Positions 10,154 through 19,954 of a stretch of 64,000 nucleotides of DNA are shown here, one piece after another. The first letter of the stretch is position 1; every line of letters begins with the position of its first letter. Source of the DNA: Neopestalotiopsis rosae (Eukaryota; Ascomycota; Sordariomycetes; Amphisphaeriales; Sporocadaceae); the NCBI GenBank assembly GCA_023078685.1, contig JALGAS010000009.1, positions 248,001 to 312,000 on the forward strand, read 5' to 3'. Below the pieces are notes generated by a model, which was not told the origin of the DNA, did no database searches, and saw only the letters and a list, made by a program, of their open reading frames with translations. A program made the translations under genes and the position numbers.

Positions 10154-11272
10154 ATGTCGCTATTTCGAATTGTATTTACTTCACTAACTTGCTTCCGGCT
10201 TTGCCGTGCAGCTTGTTTGCCAGCCTCAATGTGCAGTAATGTATCGTTTTCGGTGGTTGCAAATGCCAACAACACTTTTTTCTCGTCTTTACCTGACACT
10301 CATAACGCAACCGCTGTGTCTGATTTCCTATACTCCTCCCTGGCCTCTGGCTCAGAACCCTCTGGAACAAAGCAAATCGAAGATACATTTACGTTTCGCG
10401 GCACCTACTGCCGTCCCCAGACTCCAAAAACTCGACAGAATACTTTGCAATTGCTTGTGCATGGTATCACCTACGACAAATCCATGTGGTCTGGCTTAGG
10501 CTACTCATCTGTGTACGACTGGCAGCTTTTCGCCGGGTATCAAGGTTATCCTACGCTGTCAATCGACCGACTTGGTCACGGTACCAATGGGGACTATCCC
10601 GATCCATTCGAAATCGTCCAAGAACCCCTCCAAGTTGAGATACTTCACGGCTTGATTCAATTCCTCAAAAGCAATCGGTCACCTGTTGGTCAGGTGGACA
10701 CTCTGGCCTACGTTGGTCACTCATACGGCTCTTCACTTGGCAATTATTTGTCGCAGAAATACCCTGAAGATGTGGAGGCATACATTTTGACTGGATTCTC
10801 TTCCGACCTCGCCATTCCATTGAGCGATATTGTCTATTATCAGAGTGCGGCAACCGTCGATGCCAGATTCGCAAACATGTCACTGGGCTACCTTACGGTT
10901 TCAGGGGAGGATGTACGGACTGCATCATTCTATGGAGGAGACTTTGACGAAGCCTTGGCTCGGTACGACTATTCCAGAGAGGGTACCGTGACTGTTGGTG
11001 AATTTCTTTCCCCTGGTCTCCAACCCACAGCGACGAACTACACCGGAAACGTTTTGGTCATAAATGGGGACCAAGACAGTTTGTTCTGCGCTGGGGGCGC
11101 TGATGACTGTGCGCAGATTCTCGACAAGACTGGTCAAGGCTTGTATCCTCGAGCATCATACCAGTCGCATGTCATAGCAAACACTGGACATTGTTTGACT
11201 TTACACCGATCTGCCCCATTCACATTTCAAACTGCTCATGACTGGCTGAATAGTTTAGGATTGACTGCATGA
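10154..11272 (+). CDS. Secreted alpha/beta hydrolase
   Basis: A single-exon 372-aa protein with an N-terminal signal peptide (hydrophobic start, then Cys-containing CRAACLPAS). The fold is shown by the oxyanion-hole LLVHG (about 100-104), the nucleophile elbow GHSYGSS with Ser190, the acid in INGDQD (Asp306 or Asp308) and the histidine in NTGHC (His346). The family covers esterases, lipases and lactonases. No feature fixes the substrate. The gene is convergent with the O-methyltransferase, about 190 bp apart, and lies inside the proposed metabolite cluster. It could act on a cluster product, or be an unrelated secreted esterase. The frame is intact. Confidence 0.8.
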   Translation: MSLFRIVFTSLTCFRLCRAACLPASMCSNVSFSVVANANNTFFSSLPDTHNATAVSDFLYSSLASGSEPSGTKQIEDTFTFRGTYCRPQTPKTRQNTLQLLVHGITYDKSMWSGLGYSSVYDWQLFAGYQGYPTLSIDRLGHGTNGDYPDPFEIVQEPLQVEILHGLIQFLKSNRSPVGQVDTLAYVGHSYGSSLGNYLSQKYPEDVEAYILTGFSSDLAIPLSDIVYYQSAATVDARFANMSLGYLTVSGEDVRTASFYGGDFDEALARYDYSREGTVTVGEFLSPGLQPTATNYTGNVLVINGDQDSLFCAGGADDCAQILDKTGQGLYPRASYQSHVIANTGHCLTLHRSAPFTFQTAHDWLNSLGLTA

Positions 11273-11439
11273 GCGAGACAAACGGGAACATATGTTGCTC
11301 TTCTGCTGTATCATCTACTGCCTTGGTCGGAGGATGAGGCGTTATCTGTAATCATCTTTTTAATCTGGTTGTTGATCAGATGTAGCCTCTCATATAAACA
11401 CTCATCTTAGTTTACCTGTTTCCAGAAATTTGCGATTTG

Positions 11440-11458
11440 TCCCACATTCAGTGTGGGA
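11440..11458. terminator. Inverted repeat between convergent genes
   Basis: TCCCACA (11440-11446) is mirrored by TGTGGGA (11452-11458) around a 5-bp loop. It sits just past the methyltransferase stop and between the 3' ends of two convergent genes. A role in 3'-end formation is possible but unproven. Confidence 0.25.
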
Positions 11459-11465
11459 ACTTGCT

Positions 11466-12883
11466 CTAATCCTTCAGCTCGGCCTCGACAATACCATCTG
11501 CCCCCTGCTCTGGCGGTGGCCAAAATTTGACAACCTTGAAACCTGCTTGATCGAGCAGCGCTTCCCACTGTCTCTCAGTCCGCTCCATACCAGCATTGAA
11601 AGCCATCATGGTTATATCGAGCATGGCAAAAAAGGTGGCGGCGCCCTCCTCTGGGATAATCATCTCGTGAATGAGTAGCTTGGAGTATCCAGGCTTCATT
11701 GCCTTCTTCAACTGCTCCAAGATTCTGAAGCAGTACTCATCAGACCAGTCATGCAAGATATGATGGGAAAAGTATGCGCGTGCTCCTGTAGGACGGTCAG
11801 CTGGCCGGCATTAATAGACCTTGGAGATGTCAAGTACCTTTCACAGGTTGTTCAGTGAAGAAATCATAGGTCATCTGCTCAATGGCTGGATCCAGATTAG
11901 TAAGACTGTTTACCACGCTGTCCAGATCTTGTAATATCAATCGTCCTTGATCAGGAAATTTCCTTGTGTAGCGCTTGCAAATCGTGACCTTTGCCAGCTC
12001 CAACGTCTACAAGTAAGGCCGCGGAATTCTGCACAGCACCATCCAGCAGACGTTCTTGTATCGGGTACCAGTCTACCCAGTAGCTTCTTGAACCCATTGT
12101 GTTCCCCATAAATGTATTGAAGTCCTTGAAGACTTGGGGCATTGAAGTAAAGAGCTCGAACGTTGTAAGCTTGGTTTGGAAGGCATACTGCATGAGACCG
12201 TCTCTGGGATCTGTTGGGCAGCGATAGCCGTGCTCCTTGAAGTACTCAGGAGCCTTTTGGGCAGCTCCGACAATCATCCGGCCCCTAAGGATGACTTGAG
12301 TAAGGGTCTTATAAGTTTCATTGCAATGATCCTTACACCATTCTATGTCCTGCAGCAATCTCATCTGTCGCCATGGCTTGGGTGATTGGCGTAGCTGACC
12401 AGGTTCGTTCGCCGGCCTCCTTCACGAACCCAATGGACGCCAATGGACGCAAGATACGGCCTACTTCGTGGTTAGCAGCCTCCACAAAACGGAGATAGAA
12501 ATCGATTCATGAAACGTACTGATCAGTAACTCTTCGCCTCCCGACTTTGCAGCAAGTTCTTCGCAGCTACTTGGTCCATCTTGTTGGGCAATGTATCTGA
12601 AAAGGCCCATCTCGACTGCTATTCTCGCTGCGACAGACATAAAAGGCTTAATGATTGATTAATCTGTGCTAGCTTTGGCAGATTCGTTCATCAATTGCAA
12701 AACACCTACAGCAAAAGCCAAGTCTACGGCGGTAGTAATAGGCTTCTCAAATTGGGATGTGAGCTGACGACTCAACTGCAATGCTTCGTTTCTTGCATCT
12801 TCGGCGGTATGATCGTCATCTGATGAGAGCTTTGAAGTCAACAGACCAAGTTTCTCAATGATTGCAGCTGATTCATTCGCCAT
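11466..12883 (-). CDS. SAM-dependent O-methyltransferase with a +1 frameshift
   Basis: Five exons fit family and splice signals: 12883-12706, 12627-12520, 12460-12337, 12284-11838 and 11785-11466. They sum to 1177 nt, one more than a multiple of three. The product would be about 391 aa, related to fungal polyketide/flavonoid-type O-methyltransferases. It has a winged-helix part (ARIAVEMGLFRYIA), the SAM-binding DVGAGKGHDLQAL, and the catalytic-region HHILHDWSDEYC with the likely general-base His. After ...LHKE the frame runs into TGA. Removing one base in GGAAATTTCC (near 11955-11964) restores the expected KEFPDQGRL and everything downstream. It is therefore either a pseudogene or a sequence error in a short homopolymer. 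It is divergent from the MFS transporter. Confidence 0.75.
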
Positions 12884-13199
12884 GATAGTGAGCAGTTCAA
12901 GTCAAGATGCGACTGGCACGAATAATAAATAAAAAGGTCAAGCAAATTAGTTAGGTTTAAAACGAAAAGACCGTATACCTGCGAGCGTTGGCGGTCAAAA
13001 TGATCTCCCCACCAGTAAGCCGATTTCTGGTGGATGCTCTCATTGGCGAGATGCAAGGTGCATGTTGGTTCTTACGTGGGCGCCGCAGCAAGGGACTGTC
13101 GCTTGCTGCGACCGCTGTTCTTGGACCTACCACCACACTGGAAGAAAGCGTTGACGGTCGCTGTTTGAAGTCAAACTATCCCTGGGCACTCAAATCACA
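12884..13199. promoter_or_regulatory. Bidirectional promoter region, O-methyltransferase / MFS transporter
   Basis: These 316 bp separate two divergent start codons. Shared promoters of this kind are common in fungal metabolite clusters and suggest co-regulation of the two genes. No regulator-binding palindrome was identified with confidence. Confidence 0.45.
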
Positions 13200-14602
13200 A
13201 TGTCAGAAAAAGCGAGCAATTCTGTGCCCGCTAGAGACCAAGAAGAGGTCCCAGTCGTTGAGCAAACACAGCATGATGAACCCCCAAAAGAAGATCTCTT
13301 CGCTTGGCTGCAGACGCTAGGGGCATTCGTTCTGAATTTGAATACATGGCAAGTTTTCATTTTCATCTCATGTCGCTAAACAATTATATTACTGCTAACG
13401 AGATTGCTCAGGGGCTTGATGAATGCCTATGGAGTTTTCCAAACTTTTTACCAGCTCGACTTTCTGAGCTCCCATAGCTCTTCCCAGATCGCATGGATCG
13501 GGTCGACGCAGGCTTTCCTCCTGTTTCTAGTCTCTATAGTCGCCGGCCCAATCTTCGACTCGGGTCATCTTAGATCTCTTCTGTGGATTGGCTCCGCTGC
13601 GCTGGTCATTGGTGCTTTTCTTGTTAGTATCACGAGTCAATATTATCAGGTGCTGTTGACGCAGGGCATCTTGATGGGGCTGGGGCTGGGATGCTTGTAT
13701 CTGCCCGCGCCGGCAGTCGTCTCTCAGTACTTTCATCGCCATGCGGCTCTTGCTTTTGGCGCATCGTCGACTGGCAGCGCACTAGGTTTGAATTGTCCTT
13801 CCGTCAGTCCCAGAAAGATCAATCAGACTGACAGTACCTAGGCGGTGTTATTTACCCCATCATATTCTCCCAGCTCGAGCCACGCGTTGGCTTCGGCTGG
13901 GCCACGAGAGTCTTGGCCTTTGTCATCCTGGCAACGTCTGTAATTCCAGTCATGGCGATGAAATCTCGATCCAAGCCCCAGCCCCTTCGCAATCACAGCC
14001 TTGTTGATCGTGAGGCGTTCCGTGACGCGCCTTACCTTTTGCTCAACCTCGGACTCTTCTTTGGTTTCATGGGCCTCTATATCGTGTTTTATTACCTAGA
14101 GCTCTTTGCCCTCGACCAAACTGACGCCTCGACCACGTTGTCCAAGTATCTTCTCGTGATAGTCAACGGGAGCTCGCTGTCTGGGCGGCTCATTCCTGGG
14201 TACTACGCCGACAAGATTGGCTCTGTCAATGTTCAAGCGAGCGTGGCTCTTCTCAGTGCCATCCTCACATTTTGCTTGTTGGCCATTGAGACGGTCCCTT
14301 CGTTGATTGTGTTCAGCGTCCTCTATGGATTCTCCGCTGGTGCTTTCATGGGTCTGCCGGCTGCTAGCATCGTCACGTTGTCGGCCGACAAGAGCAAGAT
14401 TGGAACTCGGATAGGGATGACGTTGGCATTTGTTGGCTTTGGCGTGCTGGTGAGCAATCCGATCGCTGGAGCGATTCTAGGAGCCGATCAGAATTGGGTT
14501 GGGCTGATTGTGTGGTGTGGCGTGTTGCTTATCGCGTCAGCTCTCTGTATGATTGCGGCGCGCATTCTCAAGGTTGGACCCAGGCTGCTGAAGGTTATTT
14601 AG
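13200..14602 (+). CDS. MFS transporter, monocarboxylate-transporter-like
   Basis: Three exons (13200-13348, 13412-13785, 13842-14602) give 427 aa, all in frame. An acidic, Pro-rich N-terminal tail precedes about 12 hydrophobic segments. The first contains NTWGLMNAYGVFQTFYQ, typical of fungal monocarboxylate-type MFS proteins. A loop with SGRLIPGYYADKIG corresponds to the second-half MFS signature. It acts in the plasma membrane and is likely an exporter or importer of an organic acid or metabolite. The first intron begins with GC rather than GT (GCAAGT at 13349). The gene shares a 316-bp promoter region with the O-methyltransferase. No disabling mutation is visible. Confidence 0.85.
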
Positions 14603-15367
14603 ATGCTAGCCAAGGCTCGGAGTAGAGATGCTGAAAGTACGCGACAATCTTGCTCCTATCTCGAAGCCGTCATGTACTGTGAGTCACTCCGATGAGACCG
14701 TATCGTTGAGACTGAAGCTACTGGTTTGTACTTGATCTTACATTTGCTCGATGGGAGAAGTTTGATTACTGATGGATCGAATATGTAACCTCCTTTTGAT
14801 GTCTAAGAATCCGTGCCCTGTGTCTTTATGATCTCCTCGGCCCTTTGGAAACTCAAAGTCATATGACTCACTCCACATGAGATTATGCCCGAAACACACA
14901 CCTTGTTGCATCGTTTCTTTCTGGATCATCCGGCTTATGAATCGAAACAGTCATGTGCATTGTACGTTCCACGACACCACAGGTCACGGTGGTGTAGCGG
15001 TTCTGCTCCGCTCGTAGAAATCCAGATATTTTCTCACCTACTCTCTCTGACTGGGACCGTCCTTCCTCAGTCTTTTTGCGAATTGAGAATATTCTGTCCA
15101 AATTTGTTTTAGAAGTTGAGGTAGGTAATGCCTTATTATTTATCCTTATTCGACTTGCCTGGTTACATTTCTTGTGACTCTGACGGAAAATAGCAGAGGA
15201 GAGCACGTGACTACACCCTGGTCTATATCTTGAAATAGATTAGACACCTTCAACTCTTGGCCCTGTTGCCTTTCTTCCCTCTTTCTGTTGGTTTTATCCG
15301 CTGCATCACCATTACCACGCGCTCTTGCAACTTAATCATATCTCGCATTCCAAGTATTCAATATACT
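14603..15367. other. Intergenic
   Basis: About 765 bp with no recognised gene, holding the 3' side of the transporter and the promoter of the next gene. A CACGTG hexamer is present near 15204. A short tRNA-like phrase near 14990 does not fold into a full tRNA. Confidence 0.5.
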
Positions 15368-16270
15368 ATGACAGATAATCTGGCAGCTGTTCCGTCGTAC
15401 GAGACGCTTTGTGCCCAGAATAGGCCGCCTCGAGTCTCGCCTGATTTTTTGCGCCTACGTTGGAAACCGTTTGGTCCTATTGAGACATCACTGTCCGTCG
15501 TTAATTTTCCAGGCGACCCACCAGTGCTCGGAGATCAAATGTATAAGCAGGACGAAATGGAATTCCACCCTATTTCAAGCTCGTCGCTAACGGAACCACC
15601 AATCTCGTCTATTACGATTACACAGTATGATCTTAACAACTGGGAGGATGACTGGGTAGAGTGCCACCTTCCCCACGCCGACTATGATGGAGCACAATGG
15701 ACAGTTGACAGTCCGGACGCAACGGAGGTGGATGAAGATGGACAGACGGGCGACGACGAAATGGGCCGCAAACTCATGCGTTGCTGTGATGAAGACCGGC
15801 CTTCCGCACAGGCCCGCCAACTCCTTGTTCAAGCATCGAGCAAGCCCTACCTTACAATCCATGATTATGTTTTGCCTGTTCACGCCTGGCTCCAGACAAA
15901 GCGCAATGATATTCTGCGGGCGAAAGGTGTGCATGAAGACGGACCCGTGGCAACGGATACTCTCTTCTACGTACGACCTACGCAGATCGACACCGTTGGG
16001 CTCGATAATGGTCAGGGGAGGGGAGACTTTACGTTCTTGTGGTGGCAAGTGGCACGTTTCGCCGCCCGTCTCGGTGGAGCGGAAGGAGGCTTCATGACAC
16101 CGGCCGAAATTCACGCTGCACGCACGCCGAATCTCCAGACCATTGGCCATCATCCACCTCAAGCCTTTTGGCGTCCGGTAGAGCTGCAGTGGGAAACCCT
16201 ACGACCTGCGGCTCCTGAACATAGGATCCCTAACCGAAGAGTTCCCCTGCCAAACCCAGACACACACTGA
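15368..16270 (+). CDS. Hypothetical protein, unknown function
   Basis: A single-exon 300-aa frame. I chose the ATG at 15368 (MTDNLAAVPSYETL) because the upstream extension is a hydrophobic stretch in what looks like leader sequence. The alternative start near 15257 cannot be excluded and would add a possible signal sequence. No domain is recognised. The middle is acidic (about 90-135). The second half is richer in aromatic residues (FTFLWWQVARFAARLGG, about 227-243) and ends in a Pro/Arg-rich tail. Coding is supported by length and a stop-free frame. A long antisense frame at 15587-16162 is treated as a shadow. Confidence 0.55.
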   Translation: MTDNLAAVPSYETLCAQNRPPRVSPDFLRLRWKPFGPIETSLSVVNFPGDPPVLGDQMYKQDEMEFHPISSSSLTEPPISSITITQYDLNNWEDDWVECHLPHADYDGAQWTVDSPDATEVDEDGQTGDDEMGRKLMRCCDEDRPSAQARQLLVQASSKPYLTIHDYVLPVHAWLQTKRNDILRAKGVHEDGPVATDTLFYVRPTQIDTVGLDNGQGRGDFTFLWWQVARFAARLGGAEGGFMTPAEIHAARTPNLQTIGHHPPQAFWRPVELQWETLRPAAPEHRIPNRRVPLPNPDTH

Positions 16271-16737
16271 TGCAAAGCCGTCTTACTAGCTAAGTGCTAT
16301 TCATCACCTAGTTCACTGAAATTAATATCATTGTTGTAGTTAATGGTTTTGCAAAACCACATGAGGTGCGCTTCACCTTGGTTTGTGATGCGTGTCGCTT
16401 TCGAGTTGTCTCTCATGTTCATTGTTGCGATTGCTTTCCGTTTAGCGTGGCAGTAAATCGTGAGAATCAGAGCGGAAATTGTCAATGTAAATGGAATAGA
16501 TCAAACTCACTGTCGGTGAGAGAATCAGCAAAAGATGTTGTCAGGGGGTGGGAAAGTTGCATGTAAAACCACCAGGTGTTGATGTCCGTGATGAGTTAGT
16601 ACCTACCTAACATACTCAAGTTAGCAGCCCCGCGCCGAAATGTGGGCGCTGGGCGCTGGGTGCTGAACTTGGCCCTTTAGCAACCTGTAGCTGCCACGCT
16701 GCCACTGAAGCGGCCGAGACTCTACTGAATCGCAAAT
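16271..16737. other. Intergenic
   Basis: About 470 bp upstream of the F-box gene with no gene recognised. A repeated GGGCGCTGGG/GGGCGCTGGGTG phrase lies near 16645-16665. Confidence 0.5.
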
Positions 16738-18399
16738 ATGCCGCCTGTCGCAGAACCAGCGCAGTCACCCCTCGATCGCCTCCCAGTTGAACTGCTGGCC
16801 GCCGTGCTGTCGTTTCTACCGGGCCGCGACATCAAGAACCTGCGGCTCACGGGCAAGTCAGTCTGCAGCAGGACTCCCCTCCGCCTGCACCGCGTTTTCT
16901 TGTCTGCCAACCCGCGTAATATTGAAGTCCTGCGTGCCGTCGCAGAGCACGACGTGCTTCGCCACGGTGTTTCCGAGATCATCCTGGATGATGCGCTGCT
17001 AGGGTACATAGACTGTATTAACGAGATCGTCCCGGACGGTGCGCTGCGGGTGTACAAGAACAGCAGCGATCTTGAAGATGATGAAGACGCTACTGATACT
17101 GATGACAGCGAAGGCACTCACAGTTTAGAAGGCGGCGAAGAAGGAGTTCCTTACGCCTTCGACAGGGCCTGCAGGCAGAATATTCAACAGGCGCTAGAAC
17201 GCCAGGACATGGACGTTCCCCGTCCCAACCAAGTCCTTATTGCACAGCAGATCAAGCAACAGCTCCCGCGCAGAGATTCTTGGAGGTATTTCCGGCAGCT
17301 ATTACAGCAGCAGGACGATGTTATCAAGACCGAGGCAGACACAGAGGCCTTACGCTACGGCCTCGAGCGTTTCACATCTCTGCGAAGAGTCACCATTACG
17401 CCAGTCGCTCATGGTGTTCTCTATGAGCCCTTGTACGAGACACCCATGATTCGTGCCTTTCCCTGTGGCTTCAATTACCCAATCCCATGCAGCTGGCCAT
17501 TATATAAGCGTGGGCGCCCCTATTTCCTTCAGTCATGGGATAAGGATAATGAAGAGCACTCGGACAAAGGTCGATGGCGCGGCTTTTCCATCGCCAGCGG
17601 TGAATTGTCGACATTCGGACAGCGCGTAAAGGAGTTGGTCATCGATGTGGCTCACCTCACAACGGGCCTGAGCTATCAATTCTTTGTACACCCATGCCAA
17701 GAATATGACAATCTTCTCACCGTGCTGCGACAGCCAGGTTTCAGCCGTATTGACCTTTCTATACTCGCTGATGGACAACAGTTCGAAGGCTGGCCAGTAC
17801 TCCGTAACGGTCGCCTGAAGTCGGCGCTGGATGCTGCTGCAGATCTGCAGCATGTCAGTCTCGGCGTTCAGGTTGACCCGCCTCAACTCTGCAGAGGTCT
17901 TTATACTAGCACTTATCCATCTAGCGATTTCACCCCGTTACGCGACATATTTCCTATCGACCGATGGCCCAAGCTACGACACTTTGGACTCTCCAACTTG
18001 CTTGTACAACAGGATGATCTTCTTTCGCTACTTGCTGCACTGCCGTTGACCCTCCGCTCCGTCGACTTGAGCTTCCTCAACTTCATGGAGGGCGGCGACT
18101 ACCGTGGGCTGCTCGATGGTATGCGCCAGAACTTGGCCTGGCACGAGCGGCCAGTGCGCGAGAGGCCTCGGGTTTTCGTGAACATCCGACACGGCGAGGA
18201 GGCCATCCGATACTTTTGCTTGGATAAGGAGGTCGACGACTTTTTCTATGGGACTGGAGAGAATCCCTTTATGCTGGAAGGGGACCGGAACTACCCACAG
18301 AACTATGTGAGCATCATTCGAGATCCATTCGATCCAACTCACGACCGACCCAATACTGGGACGGATGAGTTGATAGAGATGGGAATTGTCAGAGAGTGA
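16738..18399 (+). CDS. F-box domain protein
   Basis: A single-exon 553-aa protein. An F-box lies near the N-terminus (about residues 12-50: SPLDRLPVELLAAVLSFLP, then DIKNLRLTGKSVCSRT). An acidic Asp/Glu-rich stretch follows (about 108-130) and then a long region with leucine-rich helical segments (e.g. LPLTLRSVDLSFLNF). F-box proteins join Skp1 of SCF ubiquitin ligases and recruit substrates, and the C-terminal part would be the substrate-binding module. There is no signal peptide. The mould-specific F-box family is large and varied, so no specific target can be given. The frame is intact. Confidence 0.8.
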   Translation: MPPVAEPAQSPLDRLPVELLAAVLSFLPGRDIKNLRLTGKSVCSRTPLRLHRVFLSANPRNIEVLRAVAEHDVLRHGVSEIILDDALLGYIDCINEIVPDGALRVYKNSSDLEDDEDATDTDDSEGTHSLEGGEEGVPYAFDRACRQNIQQALERQDMDVPRPNQVLIAQQIKQQLPRRDSWRYFRQLLQQQDDVIKTEADTEALRYGLERFTSLRRVTITPVAHGVLYEPLYETPMIRAFPCGFNYPIPCSWPLYKRGRPYFLQSWDKDNEEHSDKGRWRGFSIASGELSTFGQRVKELVIDVAHLTTGLSYQFFVHPCQEYDNLLTVLRQPGFSRIDLSILADGQQFEGWPVLRNGRLKSALDAAADLQHVSLGVQVDPPQLCRGLYTSTYPSSDFTPLRDIFPIDRWPKLRHFGLSNLLVQQDDLLSLLAALPLTLRSVDLSFLNFMEGGDYRGLLDGMRQNLAWHERPVRERPRVFVNIRHGEEAIRYFCLDKEVDDFFYGTGENPFMLEGDRNYPQNYVSIIRDPFDPTHDRPNTGTDELIEMGIVRE

Positions 18400-19954
18400 G
18401 CTCTTGGCGGCCGCGTGAGAAGGCGCCGAGGCGAACGTCTTCAGAGGCGCAGCATCAACGGAATCATTGCCGAAATTTGCGCTGAAAACATTGACTCTTG
18501 AATTCGACGGGACCTATTGGAAAAGATGTCCAGCTTTTGGTTCAAGTAAATGACCACCATTACAAAATGACTAGTCTACAAAGGATTCAGTCTCATAAGG
18601 CAATTCCGAGTTATAACACCGCCTGTGAATCAGCGACCCCAATATAGACATACACGTCGGCCTAGAGGCCCGAGCAGTCGTCGCTCATGGCCGAGTTTCA
18701 GGAGTAGAAGTCGTCGGGCTCGACGCCGTCATCATGCGAAAGCCTAGCACTCGTCCCCGGCCTGTACCTTGTAAAAGGTATTGCAGTTGGACACCATACC
18801 CGTCTGGATCGGAGACGGGGTCGAGCTGTCAGCGATTGTTGTTGTCGCCTCGGTCCAGGTGTACGTATAGTTGGTGTACGTGTTGACACCGTTCTCGGAG
18901 ACCGAGATGCAGTAGCTGGTTCTCGCCGCCAGGCCGGTGCATTCAGATCTCACGGAAGGGTTCCAGGCGTATATCAAGTCTATACCATACTACTGCATAG
19001 TATTATTTGCAGCTTCGTAGATAGCGGGCTCCTTCAGCTTTCCACTTTCGCGCCGAATGCCTTTTTGGACTTGTAACTCTCATTCCCTCTGCCGATGAAA
19101 GCGATCAGTAGTGCACATTTGTGAGTCGCCTCAGAAGCAGCTCTGCTGTGGTATTCAAGGCGTGATCATGCTGCAATACAGCTTGCGCATAAATCTCTGA
19201 TGGGTGGTTTCGATGAACGCTAAACGACGGTATCACGACACGTAGGCAACAATATGATATGAGCAAGGTGCGAGATTAGTGATCACTGGTGAGCCAGCCG
19301 AGATATGCACAACGTCGTGCGACGTGGCAGCCGGGTAAGGTACCATACTTCAACACAGTCAGCGCTAACTAGCGAGCCTCCCAGAAGCTCTCCCCCAAGT
19401 CTACAGCTCCTGGTCACTGATTGACATAGTCTGGTACAGCTCACTTAGAAGATCTAAAGGCATTTGTTTAGAGAGACACAAAGACGTACAGAGAGTATGA
19501 CCAGACAGATGGCGTCGAAAACAGACAGGCCATGTCCACTCCGCTAAGATTTCGGGAACGCATGCTGCTTCATGAGATAGCGTACATTCATAACATCATG
19601 TCTTTCACACAGCTACGGTACATGAGCTTGCACTTGCCATATCATAATATCATGCGTTCCAAAGTCGCTTGAGACATGGCCAACGAGGGCGGCCTAGGTT
19701 CCGTCACCTACCTGCACGATGATCTGATTGCCATGACTTGTCAATTTGCACGAATATCTTCGTGACACTCAATTAGGCACACCGAATAAAACCCGCACTG
19801 CAAAAGTCCTACGATCCAGCGTAGAATTGTCGGAATCTCAGACATATACGCGGATTGAATGAAGTCTTCTTTCTTGGATATGACTCTTATGCTTACATCG
19901 CCGCTTTAAGTGCATCATCAAAGCGTACTATGAACCCGAAGTTCGTTCTTCACC
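18400..19954. other. Intergenic with LysM relic
   Basis: Apart from the LysM pseudogene at 18630-19010, no gene is recognised. The 900 bp left of the reductase start is presumed promoter. Confidence 0.5.
18630..19010 (-). pseudogene. LysM-domain effector pseudogene
   Basis: On the minus strand the sequence reads as the end of one LysM domain (YGIDLIYAWNPSVRSECTGL), a Thr/Ser-rich linker and a second LysM domain (CNTFYKVQAGDEC, then HDDGVEPDDFYS, MSDDCSGL and ADVYVYIGV). It cannot be translated as one protein. There is a TAG at 18993-18991, a TAG plus frameshift near 18744-18750, a TGA at 18700-18698 and a TAG at 18664-18662. The last two replace Trp positions typical of LysM domains. The final Cys of the domain appears as Tyr. 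The 5' part is absent. Intact LysM effectors bind chitin fragments outside the cell. Confidence 0.75.

Noticed and set aside
14980..15030. tRNA-like phrase (GGTGGTGTAGCGGTT)
   Set aside because: No matching acceptor stem, anticodon stem or TTCGA-type T-loop follows at the needed distance.
15587..16162. 191-codon minus-strand frame over the 15.4-16.3 kb gene
   Set aside because: The plus-strand frame is longer and has a better start context. The antisense frame lacks any domain.
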